The notes: generated by a model from the sequence alone, not told the origin. Shown: positions 52,106 through 62,483, counted from the stretch's first letter. The stretch: DNA of 64,000 nucleotides from Streptomyces guryensis (GCF_021261325.1 NZ_JAJSBI010000017.1:1-64000), one strand, 5' to 3'. Numbers and translations: made by a program.

Positions 52106-54142
52106 TCACCCGCCCTGCGGGCCGTATGCCGTCAAGAAACGGTCCCGGAACTTGTTCATGGTCCATTCCGGGGCGTTGTCCGCGGGCTTGATGCCGTCCG
52201 TCCAGCCCCAGTTGGAGACACGGTCCAGCACCTTCGGGTCGCGGGCGACGATCGTGACCGGGACGTCCCGGTTGGCGGTGCCCCCGGTGACCGTCGGGAC
52301 GGGCTGGTGGTCGCCGAGGAAGACGAGGACGGTGTTGTCGTCGCCGTACCGCTGCATCCACTCGGTCAGGCTGTCCAGGGAGTACTGGATCGCCTTGCGG
52401 TACTCGGTCCGCACGCGCTTCGCGCTCTTCCAGACCTCCGTGGGGTTCGTGCCCTCCTTCTTGATCTTGTAGAAGACCTTGCCGTCCCCGAGATCCTTCC
52501 AGTCGATCATGTGGGCGATCGGTGACCAGGGGTTGTGGCTGGAAGCCAGAATGATCTCCGCCATGATCGGATCGCGGTTCTTCTTGCCGTGCTCCAGCTT
52601 CTGGAAGGCCTCCAGGCTGAACTGGTCCGGCACCGGCGTCCAGCTGAAGTACGGACCCTGGTAACCCAGGTGCGTCGAGTCGTAGATGTGGTCGAGGCCG
52701 AAGTACTTGCCCTCGGGCCAGGCCTTGCGCACACCCGGGACGATGCCGACCGTGCGCCAGGCGCCGGTCTTCTGGAAGTAGCTGGTGAGGGTGGCGCGGT
52801 CACTGGTGGTCAGGGTCCGGTACCGCTGCTGGTTCTTGATCCACAGGCCGGACAGGAACGTCGAGTGGGCGAGCCAGCTGCCGGCGCCCGTCACGGGTGA
52901 CCGGAGCCAGCCGCTGCGCGCCGCGAACCCGGCCGCCTTGAGCCTGGCGTCGCCCTCCTTGAGGGTCGCGTCGACCTCCGGTCCCATCGTCGGATCGTCG
53001 ATCGCCACCCGGCCGTAGCTCTCGATGAAGGTGAACATGACGTCCTTGCCGCGCAGTCCGGTCAGCAGCTGGCCGGGCGGGGTCTTGGCGTAGGCGTCGA
53101 CCACCATCTGCTTCTTGAAGACGTCGGCGTCACCGAGGCCGTCCCGGACGTACTGCACACGGTTGGCGAGGTACTGGGCGTAGCCCTTGGTGGCGACCGT
53201 GACACCGCCGAACTGCACACCCAGGGTGAAGCAGATGATCCACACGACGCCGAGGACCAGCGTGGAGCGTACGGCGGCGGGACGGTGCCGGGCCAGCACG
53301 TCCGCCAGCCGCACCATCGCGAGCGCACTCAACGCGAGCACGGCGATGACCAGGACGATCACGCCGACCACCGCGAGCACCTCGCCCGACCGCCCGAACG
53401 AGTCCTTCACCCAGTCCGCCCCGTCGCTCAGCAGAACCCAGTCGAAGACCAGGTCGAACGGCCGGGCCAGGGTCTGGCGGAAGCCCATGTCGAGGCACTT
53501 CAGAACGGCGGACAGCCCGACGAACGCCCCCAGCGCGACGGCAGTGATCCGCCGCCCCCTGGAGGGCAGTACGAGCAGTACGGCCGCGAGGAAGATCGCC
53601 TCGACGGGGAGACGGAGGAAGGACTGGACAGTGATCCAGTCGAGGCGGTTGGGCACCAGGAGCACGACGAACACCAGCGCGCCGGCCAGGACGGTCGTAC
53701 CCACCCGCACGGCAGTCGCGGCGCGCGGGTAACGACGGCGCCAGCCGAACCAGCCCGGGCGGGCGGGGGAGTAGCCGGCGCCGGCGGGTGCCGAGGTGGA
53801 GGCCGCTGCTTCGGAGGACTCGTCGCCGGTGGAAGCCTCTCGCGGGACGACGGCCTCGGTGGGCGCCTCCCCGTCCTCCGCACCGTCGGCCGCCTCCTGC
53901 CCGGCGGAGCCACCGCCCGGCTCGTCCTTCTCTTCCTCCGTCACCGCCTTCGTCGGCGGCCCGGCCGCTTCGTCCGTCGCGGCCGTTGCCTTCGCGTCCG
54001 CCGGCTCTTCGGCCGCCGAGGCGCCCGGCTCGGTGTCCGCCACCACGGGAGCGGTCGAGGCCTCCTCGGCGGTGGTTCTGTCCGGCGCGTCCGCGTCCGC
54101 GTCCGTCTCCGGCAGTTGGCGAGGGGGCGTGAGGTGCGACAC
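52106..54142 (-). CDS. Membrane sulfatase / phosphoglycerol-transferase-like protein
   Basis: A protein of about 678 residues. The first 130 are acidic and alanine/glutamate-rich, of low complexity and probably cytoplasmic; then come about five membrane helices (GTTVLAGALVFVVLLVPNRL; VGVIVLVIAVLALSALAMVR), then a large extracellular alkaline-phosphatase-fold domain (VMFTFIESYGRVAIDDP near the metal-bound nucleophile, TVLVFLGDHQP as the last metal site). This layout matches LtaS-like enzymes, which build or change cell-surface polymers. The nucleophile would be Ser in FIESYGR. GTG 54142 has AGGA upstream; a GTG at 54178 is possible. Confidence 0.87.
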   Translation of the reverse strand: MSHLTPPRQLPETDADADAPDRTTAEEASTAPVVADTEPGASAAEEPADAKATAATDEAAGPPTKAVTEEEKDEPGGGSAGQEAADGAEDGEAPTEAVVPREASTGDESSEAAASTSAPAGAGYSPARPGWFGWRRRYPRAATAVRVGTTVLAGALVFVVLLVPNRLDWITVQSFLRLPVEAIFLAAVLLVLPSRGRRITAVALGAFVGLSAVLKCLDMGFRQTLARPFDLVFDWVLLSDGADWVKDSFGRSGEVLAVVGVIVLVIAVLALSALAMVRLADVLARHRPAAVRSTLVLGVVWIICFTLGVQFGGVTVATKGYAQYLANRVQYVRDGLGDADVFKKQMVVDAYAKTPPGQLLTGLRGKDVMFTFIESYGRVAIDDPTMGPEVDATLKEGDARLKAAGFAARSGWLRSPVTGAGSWLAHSTFLSGLWIKNQQRYRTLTTSDRATLTSYFQKTGAWRTVGIVPGVRKAWPEGKYFGLDHIYDSTHLGYQGPYFSWTPVPDQFSLEAFQKLEHGKKNRDPIMAEIILASSHNPWSPIAHMIDWKDLGDGKVFYKIKKEGTNPTEVWKSAKRVRTEYRKAIQYSLDSLTEWMQRYGDDNTVLVFLGDHQPVPTVTGGTANRDVPVTIVARDPKVLDRVSNWGWTDGIKPADNAPEWTMNKFRDRFLTAYGPQGG

Positions 54143-54318
54143 CCGTGGGTCCTTCCGTGGTGAAACCGCTGATGGCACGGCGGACCGAGCCCGCAGGGCC
54201 GAGCCGCCAACCTCGCGTACGGCCCTACGTCACCCTCCGTTCAAACAACCCGGGTCAACCGCGCGCAAAGAGTACGCCCGCGCGCCGGGCGGCCCACCTG
54301 CGGGCCCAGGCCTTCCGC

Positions 54319-55929
54319 CTAGCGGTCCGCGGCGACCGCCACCTCCCGGGCCCACCGGTAGTCGGCCTTGCCGCTGGGCGACCGCCGTATCGCCTCGGCG
54401 ATCACCAGTTGCCGCGGGATCTTGTAACCGGCCAGATGGGTACGGCAGTAGGACTGCACGTCCTCCAGTGAAGGCCGCGGCGCGCCCCGGCGCAGTTGCA
54501 CCACAGCCGCCACGTGATTGCCCCACTTGGCGTCCGGCACCCCCGCCACCAGCGCGTCGTACACGTCCGGATGGGACTTCAGGGCCTGCTCGACCTCCTC
54601 CGGATACACCTTCTCGCCCCCGGTGTTGATGCACTGCGAGCCCCGGCCGAGGACCGTGACCACGCCCTCCTCGTCCACCGTCCCCATGTCGCCGAGCAGC
54701 ACCCACCGCTCGCCGTCCTTCTCGAAGAAGGTCTCGGCGGTTTTCTTCGGGTCGTTGTAGTAGCCGAGCGGCACATGGCCGCACTGCGCGACCCGGCCCA
54801 CCTCACCCGCGGCGACGGGCTCGTGGGTGGCCGGATCGACCACCTGCGTACGTGAGTTGACTCGGATACGGAAGGACTGCCCGGCCCCGGAGTCGGCAGT
54901 GGCCGTCCCGTTGAAGCCGGACTCGGACGAACCGTAGTTGTTGAGCAGCATCGCGTTCGGGAGCAGCTCCTGGAACTGTCGGCGTACGGTCTCGGAGAGC
55001 ACCGCCCCGGACGAGGACACGCTGAACACCGACGAGCAGTCCGTGCCCTTCATGGGCCCGGCCAGGGCGTCGATCAGCGGCCGCAGCATCGCGTCGCCGA
55101 CCAGCGAGATGCTGGTGACCTTCTCCTTCTCGATCGTCCGCAGCACGTCCTCGGGCACGAACTTGCGGTGGATCACGACCCGTTGCCCGAAGTTGAAACC
55201 GATGAACGAGGTGAGCGTCGAGGTGCCGTGCATCAGCGGGGGAGTGGGGAAGAAGGTGATCCCGGAGCCGCCGGCCGCGACCCGCTCGGCGAGTTCCTGC
55301 GGCTTCCTGACGGGCTCGCCGGTCGGCGCGCCCCCACCGAGACCGGAGAAGAAGAGGTCCTCCTGACGCCACATCACGCCCTTGGGCATGCCTGTGGTGC
55401 CCCCGGTGTAGATGATGAACTGGTCGTCGCCCGAGCGCGCCGGGAAGCCCCGCTCCGCCGACCCGCCCGCCTCGGCCTCGGCGAACGACACGGCCGCGCC
55501 CCCGTCCCGGCCGCCGCCCACCCGCACCAGATGCCGCAGCTTCGGGCACTGCGGCAGCGCCGCCGCCACCCGCCCGTCGAACTCTGCGTCGAAGACCAGC
55601 GCCACCAGATCGGCGTCCCGGTACAGATACACCAACTCGTCTTCCACGTAACGGTAGTTGACGTTGACCGGGACGATCCGCGCCTTCAGGCACCCGAACA
55701 CCGTCTGCAGATACTCGATGCCGTTGTAGAGGTGCAGCCCGAGGTGTTCGCCGGGGCGGATCCCGGCGTCGATCAGATGGTGGGCGACGCGGTTCGCCGC
55801 CGCGTCCAGCTCCGCATACGTCAGCCGGCGCTCCGCGCCCGTGCCCGGGTGGTCGACGTACACCAGGGCCTCGCGGTCCGGCACCACGTCGACGATCGAC
55901 TCGAACAGGTCGGCAAGGTTGTACTCCAC
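54319..55929 (-). CDS. Acyl-CoA synthetase, FadD17/FadD19-like
   Basis: A 536-residue AMP-forming ligase beginning VEYNLADLFESIVDVVPDRE, close in layout to mycobacterial FadD19/FadD17, steroid-side-chain CoA ligases. Motifs: IIYTGGTTGMPKGVMWRQED (A3), NYGSSESGFNGTATADSG (A5), ERWVLLGDMGTVDEEGVVTV (A7), RSPSGKADYRWA (lysine). GTG 55929 is chosen because AGGAGGA lies directly upstream. It is divergent from the EchA19-like gene; a palindrome at 56025 sits between. Which steroid or lipid acid it activates is not shown. Confidence 0.9.
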   Translation of the reverse strand: MEYNLADLFESIVDVVPDREALVYVDHPGTGAERRLTYAELDAAANRVAHHLIDAGIRPGEHLGLHLYNGIEYLQTVFGCLKARIVPVNVNYRYVEDELVYLYRDADLVALVFDAEFDGRVAAALPQCPKLRHLVRVGGGRDGGAAVSFAEAEAGGSAERGFPARSGDDQFIIYTGGTTGMPKGVMWRQEDLFFSGLGGGAPTGEPVRKPQELAERVAAGGSGITFFPTPPLMHGTSTLTSFIGFNFGQRVVIHRKFVPEDVLRTIEKEKVTSISLVGDAMLRPLIDALAGPMKGTDCSSVFSVSSSGAVLSETVRRQFQELLPNAMLLNNYGSSESGFNGTATADSGAGQSFRIRVNSRTQVVDPATHEPVAAGEVGRVAQCGHVPLGYYNDPKKTAETFFEKDGERWVLLGDMGTVDEEGVVTVLGRGSQCINTGGEKVYPEEVEQALKSHPDVYDALVAGVPDAKWGNHVAAVVQLRRGAPRPSLEDVQSYCRTHLAGYKIPRQLVIAEAIRRSPSGKADYRWAREVAVAADR

Positions 55930-56024
55930 CGCTCCTCCTGACCCCGGGGCGTGTCTGGCAGTTGCCGGTTCGCCGGTCATCAGAGCAAAGGGGGCGGTAA
56001 CTGTGAAGGGTCCGCGCGAAGAAA

Positions 56025-56041
56025 TCTGACTGTCTGTCAGA
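56025..56041. promoter_or_regulatory. Perfect operator palindrome between the FadD19-like and EchA19-like genes
   Basis: TCTGAC-TGTCT-GTCAGA is perfect in both six-base arms, 96 bases upstream of one start and 66 of the other. It is well placed to repress both divergent units. A closely related palindrome stands at 37254-37268. Confidence 0.65.
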
Positions 56042-56106
56042 AAACCCTTGAAGTGGCTCCCCGCCTACTGCAACCTGTTCTCGTTCTTTGAGAGGGGAGA
56101 TGGGTG

Positions 56107-56907
56107 ATGGGTGGGACCGAACACCTCACGGTGCGGCGCGAAGGCGCCACACTGGTGCTCACGCTCAACAGGCCGGACGCCAAGAACGCGCTCTCGCTGT
56201 CGATGCTCGTCGGCCTCTACGACGGCTGGATCGAGGCAGACGAGGACGACGCGGTCCGCTCCATCGTGCTGACCGGTGCGGGCGGCGCGTTCTGTGCCGG
56301 GATGGACCTCAAGGCGCTCGCCGGCAAGGGCATGGAGGGAGAGCACCACCGGGACCGCCTCAAGGCCGACCCGGACCTGCACTGGAAGGCGATGCTGCGC
56401 CACCACCGTCCCCGCAAACCGGTGATCGCCGCCGTCGAGGGCTACTGCGTGGCGGGCGGCACCGAGATCCTCCAGGGCACCGACATCCGTGTCGCGGGCG
56501 AGTCGGCGACCTTCGGGCTCTTCGAGGTCCGGCGCGGACTGTTCCCGATCGGCGGCTCGACGGTCCGGCTACAGCGCCAGATCCCGCGCACCCACGCCCT
56601 GGAGATGCTGCTCACGGGGCGCCCCTACACCGCCCGGGAGGCCGCCGACATCGGCCTGATCGGCCATGTCGTGCCCGACGGCAGTGCTCTTGCCAAGGCC
56701 CTGGAGATCGCCGAACAGATCAATGCCTGTGGGCCGTTGGCAGTGGAGGCCGTGAAGACGTCCGTCTACGAGACCGCCGAGATGACGGAGACGGACGGCC
56801 TTGCCTCCGAACTGAAGCGGGGGTGGCCGGTCTTCGACACGGCCGACGCGAAGGAGGGGGCTCGCGCCTTCGCGGAGAAGCGGCCGCCTGTTTACAGGCG
56901 CGCGTAG
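56107..56907 (+). CDS. echA19: Enoyl-CoA hydratase, EchA19-like
   Basis: A 266-residue crotonase with FCAGMDLKALAGKG (oxyanion loop) and IAAVEGYCVAGGTEILQGTD, then IRVAGESATFGLFEVRRGLF and GLIGHVVPDGSALAKALEIA, a set of stretches very like mycobacterial EchA19, which hydrates unsaturated steroid side-chain CoA esters. ATG 56107 is chosen; a GTG three bases before is possible. The neighbours (FadD19-like, DUF35, two thiolase-like proteins) fit the same pathway as in the Rv3515c-Rv3523 region. Confidence 0.88.
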   Translation: MGGTEHLTVRREGATLVLTLNRPDAKNALSLSMLVGLYDGWIEADEDDAVRSIVLTGAGGAFCAGMDLKALAGKGMEGEHHRDRLKADPDLHWKAMLRHHRPRKPVIAAVEGYCVAGGTEILQGTDIRVAGESATFGLFEVRRGLFPIGGSTVRLQRQIPRTHALEMLLTGRPYTAREAADIGLIGHVVPDGSALAKALEIAEQINACGPLAVEAVKTSVYETAEMTETDGLASELKRGWPVFDTADAKEGARAFAEKRPPVYRRA

Positions 56908-56948
56908 CGCTGCGCCGGCCGGGCCGGCTTCGCAGGGTGCGGTCGAGT

Positions 56949-56989
56949 GTGGCTGGTCGCGCAGTTCACCGCGCCCCTTTTGGGGGCGC
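56949..56989. repeat. Dispersed intergenic repeat, copy 3, inverted
   Basis: GTGGCTGGTCGCGCAG followed by CGCCCC-TTTT-GGGGGCG is the reverse complement arrangement of the copies at 10464 and 48374. It stands between the hydratase stop and the DUF35 gene and may end some transcripts there. Confidence 0.6.
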
Positions 56990-57024
56990 GTCCTCACCGT
57001 CGTCGTCTCAAGGAGGTAGCCCCG

Positions 57025-57966
57025 GTGGCCGAGATCCTCAAGGCTCCCCTCGCCGTTGAATTCCCCTTCACCCGATCCCTCGGGCCTGTCCAGAGTGCCT
57101 TTCTGACCGGCCTGCGTGAGCGTGTCGTCCTCGGGGTGCGGACCGGTGACGGGCGTGTTCTCGTCCCTCCCGTCGAGTACGACCCCGTCACCGCCGAGGA
57201 GATCCGCGACCTCGTCGAAGTCGCCGCCACCGGCACGGTCACCACCTGGGCCTGGAACCACGAACCCCGGCGCGGACAGCCGCTCGACACCCCCTTCGCG
57301 TGGGTCCTGGTCCGCCTCGACGGCGCCGACACCGGCCTCCTGCACGCCCTCGACGTCCCCGGCCCCGGCGCCGTACACACGGGCATGCGGGTCCGGATCC
57401 GCTGGGCCGAGGAGCGCTCCGGCGCCATCACCGACATCGCCTGCTTCGAGCCGTACGACGGCGGACCGGCCCAAGCCACCGGCCACACCGGTGAGTTCGA
57501 GGACGCGATCACCGGAATCGTGGCGCCCGCCCGCCTCGACTACACCTACTCTCCCGGCCGCGCCCAGACCGCCTACATCCACGCCCTCTCCGAGCGGCGG
57601 ACGGTCGGCGAACGCTGCCCCTCCTGCCGCAAGGTGTACGTGCCGCCCAGGGGTGCCTGCCCCACCTGCGGCGTCGCCACCGCGGAGCAGGTCGAGGTGG
57701 GGCCGCGCGGCACGGTCACCACCTTCTGCATCGTCAACATCAAGGCGAAGAACCTCGACATCGAAGTCCCGTACGTCTACGCCCACATCGCCCTCGACGG
57801 CGCCGGCCTCGCGCTGCACGGCCGGATCGGCGGCATCCCCTACGACCAGGTGCGCATGGGGCTGCGCGTCGTACCGGTGTGGACCGAAGGGGCCCGCTAT
57901 CCGGACCACTACCGGCCGACCGGCGAGCCCGACGCGGAGTACGAGACCTACAAGGAGCTGCTGTGA
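57025..57966 (+). CDS. Zn-ribbon/OB-fold (DUF35) protein, double-OB form
   Basis: A 313-residue protein. The C-terminal half has the rubredoxin-like zinc ribbon CPSCRKVYVPPRGACPTCG (about residues 198-216) and an OB domain (GTVTTFCIVNI, DIEVPYVYAHIALDGAGLAL). The N-terminal half (about residues 60-150, GTVTTWAWNHEPRRG, TPFAWVLVRLDGADTG) is a second OB domain without its ribbon. DUF35 proteins pair with thiolase-like lipid-transfer proteins and bind the acyl-CoA. GTG 57025 has AAGGAGG upstream. The start codon of the next gene overlaps its stop. Confidence 0.9.
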   Translation: MAEILKAPLAVEFPFTRSLGPVQSAFLTGLRERVVLGVRTGDGRVLVPPVEYDPVTAEEIRDLVEVAATGTVTTWAWNHEPRRGQPLDTPFAWVLVRLDGADTGLLHALDVPGPGAVHTGMRVRIRWAEERSGAITDIACFEPYDGGPAQATGHTGEFEDAITGIVAPARLDYTYSPGRAQTAYIHALSERRTVGERCPSCRKVYVPPRGACPTCGVATAEQVEVGPRGTVTTFCIVNIKAKNLDIEVPYVYAHIALDGAGLALHGRIGGIPYDQVRMGLRVVPVWTEGARYPDHYRPTGEPDAEYETYKELL

Positions 57967-59008
57967 TGCGTGACATAGCACTGGTCGCCTTCGCCCAGAC
58001 CGACCACCGCCGCACCAGCGACGACCTCTCCGAGGTCGAGATGCTCATGCCGGTCCTGCACGACGTCCTCGACCAGACCGGGCTGAAAACCGCCGACATC
58101 GGCTTCACCTGCTCCGGCTCCAGCGACTACCTCGCCGGCCGCGCCTTCTCCTTCACCCTCGCCCTCGACGGCGTCGGCGCCTGGCCGCCGATCTCCGAGT
58201 CGCACGTGGAGATGGACGGCGCCTGGGCGTTGTACGAGGCATGGACCAAGCTGCTGACGGGCGATGCCGACACGGCGCTCGTCTACTCGTACGGCAAGTC
58301 CTCACCCGGCTCCGTTCGCGACGTCCTGACCCGGCAGCTCGACCCGTACTACGTGGCGCCCCTGTGGCCCGACTCCGTCGCCCTGGCCGCCCTGCAGGCG
58401 CAGGCCCTCATCGACGCGGGCGACACCGACGAGCCCGCGCTCGCCGCCGTCGCCGCCCGCAGTCGTGCGGACGCAGTGGCCAACTCCCATGCCCAGCTGC
58501 GGGGTTCGGTGCCCCAGGGGGACTATCTCGTACGGCCCCTGCGCACCGGCGACTGCCCGCCCATCGGCGACGGAGCGGCCGCCGTGATCCTCGCGGCGGG
58601 GGAGCGGGCCCGGGAACTGTGCCGACGGCCAGCCTGGATCCGCGGCATCGACCACCGCATCGAAGCGCACGGCCTCGGCGTCCGCGACCTGACCGACTCG
58701 CCCTCCACCCGCCTGGCCGCCGAGAAGGCCGGCGCCTTCGAACGGCCCGTCGACACCGCCGAGTTGCACGCACCCTTCACCTCGCAGGAGGTCGTGCTGC
58801 GCAAGGCGCTGCGGCTCGGCGACGAGGTGCGGGTCAACCCGTCCGGCGGCGCCCTCGCCGCCAACCCGATCATGGCCGCCGGGCTCATCCGCATCGGTGA
58901 GGCCGCAGCCGGCATCCACCGGGGGGAGTCCGACCGGGCGCTCGCCCACGCCACCTCCGGGCCCTGTCTGCAACAGAACCTGGTCGCCGTACTCGAAGGG
59001 GATCCGCG

Positions 59009-59012
<4 letters not shown>
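57966..59012 (+). CDS. Thiolase-like lipid-transfer protein (Ltp4 type)
   Basis: A 348-residue member of the SCP2-thiolase superfamily: VAFAQTDHRRTSDDLSEVEM at the start and VNPSGGALAANPIMAAGLIR at the end. In the place of the nucleophilic cysteine loop (CASG in true thiolases) stands VEMDGAWALYEAW, so it cannot be an ordinary thiolase. The partner OB protein upstream and the second thiolase-like gene downstream (four-base overlap) suggest a heteromeric complex, as proposed for Rv3521-Rv3522-Rv3523. Confidence 0.87.
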
Positions 59013-60175
<1,163 letters not shown>

Positions 60176-60268
60176 AAGACTCCGGAAAGGTCCTCCTCAC
60201 GTGGCCTGTCGGCATCAGAAACCGGTCGCTAGGCTGGCCGCGGACGACGAGTCGGGAGGAGCACGGAC

Positions 60269-60511
60269 GTGGCCGAGAGCACCATCCAGCAGCACCCGCT
60301 TGCGGGCTGGGACAAGCCTGAGCTGGACCTCAGCACCGCCGATTGGCACTCGAGCAGCCGTGGCCTGGGGGATGTCCAGATCGCCTTTGTCGAGGGATTC
60401 ATCGCGATGCGCAACAGCGGCCGCGCGGAAAGCCCTTCCCTGATCTTCACGCCCGCGGAATGGGGCGCGTTCGTGTCGGGGGCGCGGGAAGGAGAGTTCG
60501 ACCTGACGTGA
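60269..60511 (+). CDS. DUF397 domain protein
   Basis: An 80-residue protein with the DUF397 pattern (LSTADWHSSSRG, VQIAFVEGFIAMRNS, LIFTPAEWGAFVSGAREGEF). In streptomycetes these small proteins are usually encoded next to an XRE-type regulator and take part in developmental control. No XRE gene is adjacent here, so it is an orphan. It starts at GTG 60269 after GGGAGG. Confidence 0.87.
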   Translation: MAESTIQQHPLAGWDKPELDLSTADWHSSSRGLGDVQIAFVEGFIAMRNSGRAESPSLIFTPAEWGAFVSGAREGEFDLT

Positions 60512-60662
60512 CCCGGCGGCCGTGCGGCTGAGCCGACGGGCCGATCCGGGGGTGTTCCACCCGTCTTTCCGGACACGCGACCTTGAGCGCCCTTCCGGGG
60601 CCGATGCCTGAGCGAGGCTGGCTCCGGGAAGGGAAGGTCGTCTCCCGGAGGTGAGGAACGCC

Positions 60663-61568
60663 ATGAGCAGCACCCTGCCGGTTGTCGCGGCGGTCGACGG
60701 TTCGGACGACAGCCTGCGCGCCCTGGACTGGGCCCTCGACGACGCCTGCAGACGCGGGGTGCCGCTGCGGGTGGTCCATGTCCGGCAGTACGCCCTCTGG
60801 GCGCGGCCCGACGTCCTTGCCGCCGGGCCGCCGGAGCCCGGTGACGATCCGGTGCTCGGCGAGGTGCGCGCGTATCTGAAGGGGCGGGCCGACCCACCGG
60901 TCGTGGAGTACCACGGGTTGGAGGGGGTTCCGGGCGCGCTGCTGCCCGAACTGGGCTCCGGCGCCCAGCTGCTGGTACTCGGCTCCCGAGGGCGCGGCGG
61001 CTTCGCCGGTCTGCTGCTCGGCTCCAACGGCATGGCCGCGGCCCGCGACGCCGAGTGCCCCGTCGTCGTGGTGCCCCGGCCCGGACGTGAGGTGCACGCG
61101 GAGGTACCGGTCGAGCCCGGCCCGCGTGTGGTCGTCGGCCTGCAGGTGGACGGCCCCGACGAGGCGACCCTCGCCTTCGCCTTCACCGAGGCGGGACTCC
61201 GCGGCGCCCGTCTCCACGTGGTCGCCGCCTACATGTGGCCCGTGCAGACCTGGGCCGCCCCCGGTGAACTCGTCCCGCCGATGGTCGACCAGAACGCCGT
61301 CGAGAACCAGACGTCCACCCTCGCCGAGGGTTTCCTCGCACCGCACCGTTCGAGACACCCCGACGTGCCCGTCGACACATACGCGATGCCGGGTGACGCG
61401 GCAGGCCAGCTGGTCGCGGCCTCCCACCGCGCCGGCCTGGTCGTCGTGGGCCGCCACCGCCGCCGCCTGCTGGCCCCCACCCGCATGATGGGGTCGGTCG
61501 CCCACGCCGTCCTGCTGCACGCGGCGGCCCCGGTGGCTGTGGTCCCGCCGACCACGGGGGAGGAGTGA
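60663..61568 (+). CDS. Universal stress protein, tandem UspA domains
   Basis: A 301-residue tandem Usp protein: first domain VVAAVDGSDDSLRALDWALD with the nucleotide loop GSRGRGGFAGLLLGSNG (about residues 110-126), second domain with VGRHRRRLLAPTRMMGSVAH. ATG 60663 is chosen for its GAGG spacing; a GTG four codons earlier is possible. A GGGGCCGATG half-site about 66 bases upstream resembles the palindromes at the hydrogenase block and might place it in the same regulon. Confidence 0.9.
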   Translation: MSSTLPVVAAVDGSDDSLRALDWALDDACRRGVPLRVVHVRQYALWARPDVLAAGPPEPGDDPVLGEVRAYLKGRADPPVVEYHGLEGVPGALLPELGSGAQLLVLGSRGRGGFAGLLLGSNGMAAARDAECPVVVVPRPGREVHAEVPVEPGPRVVVGLQVDGPDEATLAFAFTEAGLRGARLHVVAAYMWPVQTWAAPGELVPPMVDQNAVENQTSTLAEGFLAPHRSRHPDVPVDTYAMPGDAAGQLVAASHRAGLVVVGRHRRRLLAPTRMMGSVAHAVLLHAAAPVAVVPPTTGEE

Positions 61569-61640
61569 GGGCCCAGGGGCGCCGGGCTCGTCCCGCGGCG
61601 GGGCGCGTGCGGGGTGCTGTGCGGTGCCCACACCAGCCGT

Positions 61641-61684
61641 GGTGAGGCCCGTCGGCGGGGCGCCGGAGCACGATGCCCGTGCGA
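61641..61684. repeat. Direct repeat, copy A, in the CGNR-gene upstream region
   Basis: The block GGTGAGGCCC, then GGAGCACGATGCCCGTGC, recurs at 61811-61844 with a gap of nine bases. The 308-base region 61569-61876 has no gene. The second copy is next to the promoter of the CGNR regulator. Confidence 0.55.
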
Positions 61685-61810
61685 GCCACCGGGACAGGGC
61701 CGGGCGGCAGCTGCGCAGGCAGGGAGGGATGGACTTGCCGGTGCTGTGTTCGTCCAGCGGTGTGGTGCGCTCGCAGTGTTTCGCAGTGCGGCCAGGTCCC
61801 CGCCAGGTGC

Positions 61811-61844
61811 GGTGAGGCCGGGTGGCGGAGCACGATGCCTGTGC
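61811..61844. repeat. Direct repeat, copy B, next to the CGNR promoter
   Basis: GGTGAGGCCG, then GGAGCACGATGCCTGTGC, partial copy of 61641-61684. The A/T-richer stretch CTATCATTAG just after it, about ten bases before the ATG, may be the -10 element, giving a leaderless or nearly leaderless message. Confidence 0.5.
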
Positions 61845-61876
61845 TAATGGGAAGCGGCGAACCTATCATTAGTCGC

Positions 61877-62479
61877 ATGCAGGAATCGCTCACGAGGGAC
61901 GCCCGCCTCGCTCTCGATCTCGCCCTCACCATCCGTCACGACGGACACGGCGGCGTCGCCGACGACCTGGCGGATCCCGCGGGGCTCACCGCCTGGGTCC
62001 GCGCCCACCCCGACGCCGTGCCGGAAGCCGCCGCCTTCGTCGCCGACGACGCGAGCCTCACCGCCGTACGCGACCTGCGCGCAGCCGTCCGTGCGCTCTT
62101 CGCCCATGCCGTACGCCCCGGCGAACCCAGCCGCGCCGACGCGGCCCGCCTGCTGCCCGTACCCGACGCCGTCGCCCGCCTCAACGCCGCGGCCGCCCGC
62201 ACCCCGACCATCCCCGTGCTGCACTGGCCCGAGGGCGCCGAACCCGCCGTACGCAGAAACGCGGTCGACGGCGCGCACGAACTCACCGCGGCCCTCGCGC
62301 ACGCCGCCATGGCGTTCCTCGCCGGCCCCGACCGGCAGCGGCTGCGCGCCTGCCACGCACCCCGCTGTGTGCGCTACTTCCTCAAGGAGCACCCGCGCCA
62401 GGAGTGGTGCAAGCCCTCCTGCGGCAACCGCGCACGGGTCGCCCGGCACCACGACCGGCACAGGACCGTCCAGGCGTGA
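61877..62479 (+). CDS. CGNR zinc-finger protein (ABATE domain), likely regulator
   Basis: A 200-residue protein with the N-terminal ABATE ligand-type domain (RLALDLALTIRHDGHGGVAD; DDLADPAGLTAWVRAHP) and a C-terminal CGNR zinc finger (CHAPRCVRYFLKEH, then WCKPSCGNRARVARHH), a DNA-binding fold with four Cys. ATG 61877 has no ribosome site; a -10-like element immediately upstream suggests leaderless translation. It is convergent with the cupredoxin gene, with four bases between. Confidence 0.9.
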   Translation: MQESLTRDARLALDLALTIRHDGHGGVADDLADPAGLTAWVRAHPDAVPEAAAFVADDASLTAVRDLRAAVRALFAHAVRPGEPSRADAARLLPVPDAVARLNAAAARTPTIPVLHWPEGAEPAVRRNAVDGAHELTAALAHAAMAFLAGPDRQRLRACHAPRCVRYFLKEHPRQEWCKPSCGNRARVARHHDRHRTVQA

Positions 62480-62483
62480 CGGC

